Origin: Phaeodactylibacter xiamenensis
GTDB taxonomy: Bacteria; Bacteroidota; Bacteroidia; Chitinophagales; Saprospiraceae
Length of the DNA: 64,000 nt
Direction of reading: 5' to 3'
Assembly: GCF_000759025.1 (NCBI RefSeq)
Contig: NZ_JPOS01000035.1
Coordinates: 1 to 64,000, forward strand
This document shows, one piece after another, positions 24,980-36,900 of the stretch. Below the pieces are notes generated by a model. It had not been told where the DNA came from, did not search any database, and saw only the letters and a list, made by a program, of their open reading frames with translations. The translations under genes and the position numbers were made by a program. The stretch's first letter is position 1; the number at the start of each line of letters is the position of its first letter.

Positions 24980-27900
24980 ATGAGACATAGCTACACCCAC
25001 TTCAATGTAGTGAACCATTTAGCCCACGTTATTAACCTCAAGGTCCTGCCGGTACTATTGCTGGGTTCTTTCTTTTCTTTTTCTGCTCTGGCCCAAAATC
25101 AGTGTGCCCTTTCCATCGATGATGTTGAGGTAAACTGTACGTTTCAGAATGGGGGTAATACTTTCGATGTGACAGTGCTCTTTTCCTGGGAGGGTATAGG
25201 TGGAAACGAATTGGACATCACGGTAGCCGGTCAAACGCAGACCTACGCTATTGGTGCCACGAATGGAAACGGCGAGCTGAGCGGTTTTACATTATCGGCA
25301 CCTGGGTCAGGCTATCCGGTTATGCTTAGCGATGGCTCAGGATGTCAGGTTCTTGATGAGGTGTCAGCTATTGCCTGTACGCCTCCATGCACCGGTGAGC
25401 CGGATGAAATTGGCGGCCTGGTGTGGGAAGATCTGGACTACAACGGCACGTTCGGTGCCGAACCGGGCCTGCCTAACGTCAAGGTAGAAGCCTATGATTG
25501 TAATGGCGAACTGGCAGGTACTGCTTTTTCCAATGCAGATGGAGTTTGGGCAATCCCGAATCTAAATGCAGAGGAAGATTACCGCATTGAGTTCACTGCT
25601 CAAAACCTTCAGGGAGTAGGTTTTTCCATGGTTGGTGAAGATAATGTCTCGGATGTGCGCTTTGCTCAGCCCGGGGACTGTACTATCCTGGCAGGGTTTA
25701 CTCCACAGGTTGTCGAGGAGGATTGTGAGAACCCGGACAACTACGGTAATATTTGTATTGAAAACTTTAATATTCTGGACTGGGCAGATTATGCAGATGG
25801 GGCAAACCCATTCCCACTGCCGCCTTATTCCAAAACAATAGGCGGGGATGAAATATCCTGTGCGATTGCTTCGGCAGATGGCACCCCCTACACCCACCGT
25901 GTCATTCATGAAATGCTGGGTGGAGAGGAAGTCTTCTATTCTCTGGAGATGGACGCTGACAGTCATGATGGAAATGATCCCAGAGACGTGGGCGTTGTCT
26001 TTTCTTTTGACCGCCCCGTACAGCGCCTGGTTTTTCAGGTATTAGATATTGACATTACCGGTAATGCAATTGACCGGGTCGCTATTCAGGGTTCTCTGTC
26101 TGGTGTGCCGGTGGGTATGAATATGGACGACACCTTTGTAGGGGTTCATGTCAATCAGCTTGGCGATGGCATCTTTGAAGGCACCACCACTGTGAGTGAT
26201 GCCTCAACCTCAGGCAACGTTACCGTACACTTTACCGACCCCGTTGACCAGGTGGCGATCAACTTCTCGGCGATGGGGGCTGCGGTAGACGATCCGGGCC
26301 TGCAGATGATTGGCCTGGGCAAAATACAGTGGTGCGAAGACCCTGTGCCCATTGCGCCACAGTGCGCCCGTATTATGGATTGGCATCAGTTTGGAGACAA
26401 TAACGTCAACCCGATGCCCCACACTATCGGAGGGTCTATACTGGATGTCGTTAACGAAGACCCTGCAGGTGTGGCTACCCCGGCCGGATTTATGGTTGAC
26501 AGTGACCTGTCTCCACTGGGAGGGACCCGTGGGTTCTGGGCACTGGGTATGGATGCTGAGGTTGCCGGACAGTACGTACAGAGCAGTTTTACATTCGGTA
26601 TTCCGGTAGATGATTTGAGCTTCTCTGTGCTGGGCATTGATCAGCTGGAAGGGGCTTATCAGGATAAGGTAAGCGTTCATGGCTTCCTGCATGGTACAGA
26701 AGTACCCCTTTCCCTAAACGATATCACGCCGTATTCCGGTCTGTATAGCAATCAGGTAGCTCTCCTAAACGCCAACGAATATGAGTCACAGGGTATGATG
26801 CTTGGCGCATCGGATCCCAGTGGTAACTTATGGGTGTATTTTGCGGAGAAAGTAGATTCTGTAGTCGTTCGTCTGGAAACAGGGGCACAAAGCCCACAAA
26901 ACCCTGCCCCTCAGATGGTAGGTGTGAGTGACTTTATGTTCTGCATTTGCCGCCCGGCACCCATTCAGCTTGGCGATTATGTTTGGGCTGATAAGAATGC
27001 GAATGGGGTGCAGGATGCCTGCGAAGTGCCTGTCAAGGCTATGCCAATCAGCCTTTATGATGGCAGCGGCACCCTGCTGGCCACCACTACTTCGGGTGCG
27101 GATGGGCATTATCACTTTACAAAGCACGGTACACAGGGCGAAAACTGGTTGCTGGAAACTCAGGTGCTGCCTCAAACCCAATACTACATCGTATTCGGAA
27201 ATGATGCGAATAACCCTGAGAATCAGTTTGTCGTAGCCAGCGGAAAAACCTATGCAGCAACCGGCAAGTTGGGCGGTTCTTCTTTGCATGATTCTAATCC
27301 CGATCCTGAAGTGTTATCTGACAATATGCCAGGAGGTATACCCGATGGGCTACCTTATATCGCCTACTCCACGGGTGAAGCCGGAGTGATGAATGCTTCG
27401 CTTGATGCCGGCTTCCAGGAAGTCCTCTTTGACTTGTCTCTGAAGAAAGAACTGGATACCGTGCTGACGCCTCCTCCGTTTACACCGGGCCAGCTGGTGA
27501 AATATAATATTACCGTTTACAATGAAGGTATGCTCAGCACTACCTTCCTCAGGGTTGTTGATTATGCTCCCGCCGGGCTCAATATGGAAGACGGCGGGCA
27601 GTACCATGTGTCCGGCAACCTCTTTCAGTTGCCTAATCTGGCACCTGGCGATTCGGTGACCATGAGCGTAACCTACCGCATTGATAATGCCTTTACCGGA
27701 GAAACCATTGTCAACGCTGCGGAGATTGCTCAGGTCAACAATGCTATGAATTATACCGATGCTGATTCCACACCTGACTTTATCAACGGGAACGATGATA
27801 ACGAGGATGACTACAGTACCGTAGAGATATCCGTAAATCCGGTCTTGATTTTTGACCTCAGCCTGGACAAAAGAGTCGTGGGTAACGGGCCTTTCGAACC

Positions 27901-30900
27901 CGGCCAGGATGTGACTTTCGAAATTACAGTAAAGAATGAAGGTATCCTGCTGGCAGAAAATGTGGTCGTACAGGACTACACTCCCAATGGGCTTATCCTG
28001 AACGATACGGACTGGGAAACCGATAACGGCGTGGCAGTTCTCAAAGAAGAAATTGTGGAGATAGAGCCCGGACAATCCGCAACAGTACAGGTCACCTTTA
28101 CTATTGATCCATTTTTCACTGGCAGTTCCATCGTGAACTCTGCAGAAGTACTGAGCTTCTATAACTTCCCATGGACGGATGATCAGGATTCCTCTCCGGA
28201 TAACAACAACCCGGAGGAAGATGATCAGGACGAAGTATTGCTTGTCATACAGCCGTCCTTTGACCTTGCTCTGCATAAAAATGTGGTCAGCTATGGCCCC
28301 TACGAGCCTGGCGACCTGGTAACCTTTGAATTTGAGGTGACCAATCAGGGCTCCATTATGGCAACGAGCGTCCAAATCAACGAGCAGGTCCCCAATGGCC
28401 TGACACTGGAAGACTCGGATTGGGAAATGGTGACGCCTTCACGCGCGAATCTGGTTGCACCTATCCCCCTTGTAATGCCGGGCGCAACAGAAACCGTAGA
28501 GGTGACCTTCCGGATTAACAATAACTTCAGCGGCGTAAGCATCATCAACTATGGTGAAATTGCTTCTTATGACGACATGAACGTCCATCCTGACGGAGAC
28601 TCCACGCCTGCAAATGGCAGTACGCAGGAAGACGATGATGATACGGCGGTTGTTCCTGTGGAACAGCCCATGCCGGTATTCGACCTCTCTCTGATCAAGC
28701 AAATCAATGAGGAGGTGAACCCAGGCCCATTCCTGCCAGGCCAGACCGTCGCATTCGATATTACCGTCACCAATGAAGGTAACCTGGCTGCTACTGGCGT
28801 GCAGATAGTCGATTATGTACCCAACTTCCTGACCCTGACCAGCAATACCTGGATGTCAATGATGAGCTCGGCTACACTGGCACAGCCCATTCCAACGATA
28901 GCGCCGGGTGAATCGGTTACCCGTACCATTACCTTTATGATTGACGCAGGTGCACCTGAGGGCGCCATTGTCAATAATGCGGAAATCGCTGCGGCTTCTA
29001 ATGCCATGGGCATGTGGGATACGGATTCCACACCATTTAATGGAATAGGCAACGGCGAAGATGACACGGACAGCGCGGCATTAGAAGTTGGCGGAGAAGC
29101 CGAAAACTTCGACCTCGAACTCAATAAATCCGTGAATTCTTCCCTGACACCTGGCCCTTACGAGCCTGGCGATCAGGTTACTTATACTATTACAGTGGAG
29201 AATACCGGTTCTCTTGAAGCAACAGGCGTTCAAATTAAAGATACTTATCCATCGAGCCTGGTACCAAACGATGCCAACTGGACTTTTAATAACGGTATAG
29301 CCACTCTGAATACTCCGATTTCGAGTATCCCGGTAGATGGCAGCGTTAGTGTGAATATTACCTTTACGATTGATGACCACTTTACGGGTACATCGATCAA
29401 TAACGTTGCTGAGATACAAACTGCGTCCAATAGCTCACAGCTGCCGGACGATGATTCCACACCTAATAATGGTGTCAGTGCAGAAGATGATCAGGATAAC
29501 GCTCTGATTACAGTGGTGCAGAATTACGATCTGGCGCTGACTAAAACAGTAGTGACTGCTGGCCCATTTGAAGCCGGGCAGTACGTGACCTATAACCTTA
29601 ATGTGATCAATCAGGGTAATATTACCGGTACAGATATTCAACTGTATGATTATTATCCTTTCAACCACATGACACTGGCGGATAATGACTGGGAGCCGGT
29701 TCAGGGCAATATTCTGCGCCTGAAAACGCCTATTGCAAGTCTGGTTCCGGGCGCCTCGGTTTCTGTGCCAATTACCTTCCAGATTGATGCGGATGTAGAC
29801 TGTGGCGAAGTGCTGACCAACTGTGCTGAAATTGCCGGCGACAGCACCCCGCAACCTGATGTGGATTCTCACCCGGCAGATGGCAGCCATGATCAGGATG
29901 ACGATGATGCTGTTGATATTACAGTTAGCTGCCTGCAGAACTTTGACCTGGCTCTGGAGAAAACAGTACTGGGCAGCAGCAACCTGTCTCCGGGCTCACC
30001 GGTTACTTTCCGTATCGAGATTACCAACGAAGGCGACCTGACGGCTCAGAATATCGAAGTCGTTGACTACGTTCCGCAAGGGCTGGTCGTTATCGATCCG
30101 GACTGGACCAACAACGGCGGCGTTGCTTCCCTAAACAATAACATATCCAGTCTTGCTCCCGGTGCTTCTGTAACCGTGGATATCGATATGGCGATTATTG
30201 CTTCATTCACAGGGGCGACGATAATTAACTACGCTGAGATTGCCGGCGCTACTAATAATGCCGGTGCACAGGACTCCGACTCCACCCCCGGCAACGGTGC
30301 CAATGCGCCAAACGAGGATGATTATGATGGCGCGGTCATCAGCCTGCAGCAACAGACTTTTGACCTGGCGCTCAGCAAATCCCTCAACAGTAGTGTAACC
30401 CCTGGCCCGTTTGAGCCAGGCGATGCGGTTACCTTTAATATTTCTGTGGCCAATCAGGGTAGCATTACAGCTCAGAATATTCAGCTTCGGGAGTACATCC
30501 CGTCCGGCCTTACTCTTATCGACCCGGACTGGACAGCAGTGGGTTCAGTGGCAGAGCTGAACGTGCCTATTGCCAGCCTTGCACCGGGCGCCACCACCAC
30601 GCTGAGTGTGGACTTTGAAATTAATGCCTCCTTTGCAGGGACTTCTCTGACCAACTTCGCAGAAGTAGGCAGTGCTTTCAATACTTTAGGAATCGATGAC
30701 CAGGACTCTACACCGGGCAACGGTAGCATGGGAAGCAATGAGGACGACTACGATGGCGCGACCATCTCCGTTCTGCAACAAAACTTCGACCTGGCGCTTT
30801 CCAAGTCAGTCAATACCAGCCTGACCCCTGGTCCGTTTATGCCGGGCAGCCCCGTCACTTTCACCATCACTGTGATTAATCAGGGCAGTATGACAGCGCA

Positions 30901-33900
30901 GACCATTCAGCTGCGCGACTATATGCCACTTGGGCTGGTACTGGCAGATAACGACTGGACGCAGAATGGTTCCACGGCTATTTTCAACAACGCCATTACG
31001 AACCTTGCTCCCGGGCAGTCTGCTTCTGTAGACATCTCCTTTACAGTATCTACAGCCTTCACCGGTTCAATTATTAATAATAATGCAGAAATCGGCGCCT
31101 TTACCAATGACCTTGGTATAGGTGACGCCGACTCCACACCGGCTAACGGCGCTGCCGGCTCCGGTGAGGATGATTACGACAACGCGATTATCAACGTCAT
31201 CAGCAGCGTTCAGGAGTTTGACCTGGCATTAACGAAAAACCTCAATACCAGCCTTACACCCGGGCCATTCCTGCCGGGCAGTACGGTAACCTTTAGCATT
31301 ACTGTGTTGAACGAGGGGGATATCAACGCCCAAAACGTACAAATCCGGGATTACATTCCACTTGGACTTGTGCTGGCAGACAATGACTGGTCACAGATTG
31401 GTTCTTATGCACAGCTTGATGTGCCTATTGCCAGCCTGCCTGCCGGTGCCTCAGCGACCCGAAATATCACCTTTACTGTTTCCGGAAGTTTCACTGGCAC
31501 TGGTATTACCAACTTCGCAGAAATAGGTTCGGCCAGCAATACCGGAGGCTTTACGGATGTCGACTCCACACCAGGCAACGGTAGCTCCGGCAATAATGAG
31601 GATGACTTCGACGGGGCTTTCATCAACGTCTCTCAGGAAGATGACCCGGTATTTGACTTGTCGCTTGAAAAGGCTATTGATGTGAATGCTACGCCCGGCC
31701 CTTATCAGCCTGGCAACCTCGTGAGGTTCGTTATTACGGTGACGAATGAAGGGGACATCACGGCTCAGAATATCGTCATTAAAGACTACATAGCTGCCGG
31801 TTTGATCCCGGCTGATATGGACTGGTCTCAGCAAGGGGGAACAGTGGTGCTGAATAGCCCCATTTCCTCTCTGGCGCCTGGTAACTCGGCTTCGGTAACC
31901 GTGGATTTTGTGGTCAACCAGAACTTCCAGGGTGCGAGCATAGTCAACTACGCTGAAATTCACTCAGCGACCAATGCTCAGGGCATTCAGGATATTGATT
32001 CTACGCCAAATAATGGCTTCGCCGGTTCAGGTGAGGATGATATCGACAGTGCTTCGCTTACCGTCACGCAGCAAAACTTCGACCTGGCTCTGATCAAGAC
32101 CCTGGCTAGTGTTGGGCCGTTTGAGCCGGGCGACAACGTGACCTTCAACATCAACATCAGCAATCAGGGCAGCATAGCTGCTCAGTTTGTCGAGATTCAG
32201 GACTTTATTCCGGACGGATTGACGCTGATTGACCCGGACTGGTCTGAAGACAACGGCATTGCGACGTTGAATACACCAATATTCACCCTTTCGGCCGGAC
32301 AAACCACTATGGTCACCATTGACTTTGTGATTGATCCGGAATTTGATGGTACCAGCATCCAAAACTTCGCAGAAATCCTAAGTGCAGTCAACCCAATTGG
32401 TCTGGGCGACGGAGATTCCACACCCAATAACGGTGCTGCCGGTGCCAATGAGGATGATTACGATGGTGCTTCACTGGTAGTTGATCAGACCCCGGAAGCG
32501 GCCTTCGACCTGGCACTGACCAAGGTTGTCGGTACGGTGGGGCCATTCAGCCTGGGTGACCCTGTCACTTACAGTATCACCATTACCAATCAGGGAGACT
32601 TCCCGGCCTACAACGTCGAAATCACAGATTACATCCCATCCGGATTGAACCTTACAGACGCGGACTGGGCACAGAATGGTAATCAGGCAACCTATACCAT
32701 ACCCGGCCCAATTGCCGCACTTGGTGGTACAGAAACGGTCACCATTGATTTTGAAATTGATGATAATTACATTGGGGCCGCAATTACCAATTATGCTGAG
32801 ATCAGCGCGGCTGATGATGATAATGATTCCACGAATACACCCCCGACGGATGCGGATTCCTTCTACGACAACAACCCGTCAAACGATGCAGGTGGCGCAC
32901 CCAATTCCGCTGCCGATGATGCCATCAATGGAAATGGTACCGGTGCACCGGGCAGTGGCATAGCCGCAACGGATGAGGATGACCACGACCCGGCAACGAT
33001 TACGCTAAACAACTGCAACGACCTGTCAGCCGGTATCGGTACGATGCAGCAGCTGTGCCTGTCCTGTACCCCGGATGAGATCAACTACGACCTGTTTGGA
33101 GCACTGGCGGGCACACCAAGCCCGGGTGGCTTCTGGCAGGATGTGGATGGCGCTGGTGTCAGCCTGCTCGATCCAACCAACGTTGACTTTGCAGGGGTAC
33201 CGGAAGGCAGCTATGACTTTGTTTATACAGTAGGAGGGATGGGCATGTGCCCGGCAACATCCGCTACAGTGACCATTGAGCTTACAGACATTACTTCTTA
33301 TGGCTGCAACGATCAGGTTAACGTAACTTTTGGTACCAGCTGTGAAATATTGGTCACGCCAGATATGGTTCTGGAGGGTACCCCGGATTGCATGGGCTCT
33401 TTGCAGGTGAATTTGATCAATGAGAGCGGTGTGTCTATAGGGAATACGATTACAGGAAACGAGGTTGGTCAGCTGCTGATTGCAGAAGTCATTGACCCGT
33501 ACTGTGGCCTGTTGTGCTGGGGGAATATCTGGGTAACGGATGTAACAGCACCAACGATTGTCTGCCCTACGCAGGAAGTAGACCTGGTTTGCAACGATTT
33601 TGACTTTGTGATGGATGCTGAATCCAGCCTTGCCGATCTTGGGCAGCCAATTGTCCTGGACAACTGCGTGGACTACAACACCATTACCTTTACCGATGAG
33701 ATGGTAATGGGGCTGCCAAGTTGTGAAGGGCAGCGCATCAACCGTACCTTTACAGTGACTGACCCGGCAGGCAACTCCACGACTTGTGTGCAGGAAATTA
33801 ACTTCCGCAACCTGTCATTCAGTGATATTATGCAGCCGGACCCTGCACCGGTGGTCTCCTGTGATCAGCCATTCAATGCCGATCCGATAACGGGCAACCC

Positions 33901-36900
33901 AACGGCAGATGTTACCGGTTCCCCAATGATTGACGGTTACTATAATGATTACTTCTTTGATGGCGCGCTTTGCGACCTTGGCGCCACCTTTGAGGATGGC
34001 CCGCCTATTCAGGTGTGTGACGGCACGATCAAATTCGTGCGGGAGTGGACAATTATTGACTGGTGCCCGGATGGTGGCGACAACGTTACCACCTTCACTC
34101 AGCTGATTAAGATTGGTGATGAGGAAGGGCCTGAGGTTACAGCTCCGAACGTAGACACTGATGGTGATGGTGAGCTTGATCCACTCGTGTACTCTACGGG
34201 TACTTTCGATTGTACCGCAGCTATCGTGGTGCCAGAGCCAGACGTCACAGACAACTGCTCCAGCTTCGAGATTGATACAGACATCCTCGTTGAGGAAGTT
34301 GTACCCAACTACAATCAGTATGGCCAGTTGATTGGTTACGATACCGTACAAACGGTGTTTGCTTCAATCGGGCCGGATGACAACCGTTTCATAACGGGTA
34401 TCCCGATAGGCTGCCATGTCTTCCGTTATAAAGTGACAGACGATTGCAACAACTTTACCATTATAGACGCACCGTTCTGCATCGAAGACAATATTGCACC
34501 TTCAGCGGTTTGCGACGATGACCTGAATATCTCACTGGGCGGTAATGGCGCAGCACGGGTATTTGCTACGGATATCGACGAGGGCAGCAGTGACAACTGC
34601 GAAATTGCCACCCTTGAAGTACGGCGCTTGTACGAGCTTGACCCTAACGATTGCAGTGATGTTACGGACTATTATTCCGACTGGGGTAATTTTGTCGATT
34701 TCTCCTGCTGTGATGCCGGCAGCATGGTAACCATTGAGCTCCGCGTGACAGACATCTATGGCAATCAGAATATTTGCTGGCTGGAAGTAATGATTGAGGA
34801 TAAGATCAATCCATTCTGCGTTGCGCCAGCGAGCACTACGATCAGCTGTGCGGATATCCCGGCTGGTTTCGAACCAGAAAGCCCTCAGGCACTGGAGGCC
34901 TTGTTTGGAGTCGCTACTGCAATGGATGATTGCGGAGTCGCTACAGTGAATGAATTCACACCGGAATCCACGCTCGATGCCTGTGGCTTTGGTACCATTA
35001 CGCGTACGTTCACAGCATTTGATAATGCGGGTAATCAGTCTACTAACACCTGCCAGCAGGTTATCACGGTTACAGAAGAGTACAACTACACGATCAAGTT
35101 CCCGAAAGACGAGATCTCCAACTGTGGGGTGCCGTCGCCGGATACGATCCTGGTCAATGGGCAGGGCTGCGATATGCTCTCGGTAAGTGTCTTTGATGAA
35201 TACTTCTACCCGAATGCGGGTGGTAATGATGCTTCATGCTACAAAATCTTCCGCCGCTACCGGGTACAGAATATGTGCGAGTGGGACGGTATTTCCGGAC
35301 CGTTCGTGGTCGGCCGCAATGAAGATTGCGATGCCACGCCCGGAGATGAAGATGTCTGGGTGGTTCGTACCCCGGGTATAACGTACATCGACCGCGACAA
35401 TAACCCAGGCAACAGTAACCCTGCCTTTGGCGTGAAGGGGACGTCCTGCGATGGGCAGACCAACCCTGCGGGCTATTGGCGTACGGTTTCGTCAGTGGGT
35501 TACTGGCAGTATACTCAGATAATTGAGGTGAAAGATGAAGAAGCGCCGGAGATCAGCTTTGCCGGCCCTCAGGAATTCTGCAGTATTAATCAGGTGACTT
35601 GTAACGCAACGGTACAGTTCCCATTCACGATTGTTGAGAACTGCGACCCTGACAACCTCGATATTACAGTTCAGTTGGATGCGGGCGCCAATGGTACGAT
35701 AGACTTCAACGTGACCAGCCAACTCACCGGTTCTTATCCCAACTATGTGATTGGTGGGGAGTATCCAATTGGTTCTCACGAATTCCGAGTAACGGTCTCA
35801 GACGGTTGTGGCGGGAATACAGATTTTGCGATACTCCCATTTGAAGTAATCGATTGTGCACCGCCAACGCTGACTTGCCTGAATGGCATCACCTTTAGCC
35901 TGCAGGAGCTGCCGCCAAACACCGATATTGATGGTGATGGCGAGATCGATGCCTACGGTGCAGGAATTTGGGCAAACGACTTCCACATCAGCGAATCGGA
36001 CTGTAGTGATGATACTATCGCTTTCTCCGTGAACCTGGTAGGGGAGACGCCAAACTTCAACCAAACCTCGATCTACTTCACCTGTGATGACGTCGGTAAT
36101 GTGCCTATTGAGGTCTACTTCTACGACAGTGCATTCAATCCGAATGCCGTACAACCGGATGGCAGCGTTGGCGGCCCGAACTGGGACTTCTGCGAAACGT
36201 ATGTGCTGATCACGGATCCTGAAGGCTTCTGTAACACCACACAACCGGACCCGATGATGGCTGGCCTCATCTCCAGAGAGAATGACGATGCTGTGGAAGC
36301 GGTAGAAGTTTCGCTGAGTGGGCAGATGAGCATTTCGATGATGACTAACTCAACGGGTACATACGAATTTGTGGATCTGCCAATGGGCTACGACTATACG
36401 GTGACGCCGTCCAGGAATGATGAGCACCGCAATGGGGTGTCAACTTTTGATTTGATCATCATACAGCAGCACTTGCTGGGGATCTCATCACTGGGTAGCC
36501 CGTACAAGATGATTGCTGCGGACGTCAACAGGACCAATTCTATTACGACTCTGGATATGATTCAGATTCAAAAACTGATTCTGGGTGAAATCCAGGAGTT
36601 CGCCGGCAATACGAGCTGGAGGTTTGTAGACCGGGAGTTTGTATTCCCTGTACCAACGAACCCATGGTTCTCTCTGTTCCCCGAAAGTATTTCTATTAAT
36701 AACCTGGATGATGATGTGATGTCCAATGACTTCGTAGCCATCAAGGTTGGAGATGTAAACAATAGTGCGACGACGACCCTGTTTACCGGAATCGATGAGC
36801 GGAGTTTCCGTGGTGCATTCCAACTGGAAACCGGGGAGCAGCAGCTGAAACCGGGAGCCCAAATCCGGGTGCCGGTGCGTGCGCCTCAGGATGAGCCCGT

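Noticed and set aside
27350-28375. Long minus-strand open frame (341 codons) and many similar ones inside the giant genes
   Set aside because: It lies opposite clear DUF11 coding sequence, has no family features, and recurs at the same phase in other repeats, as expected of a shadow frame.
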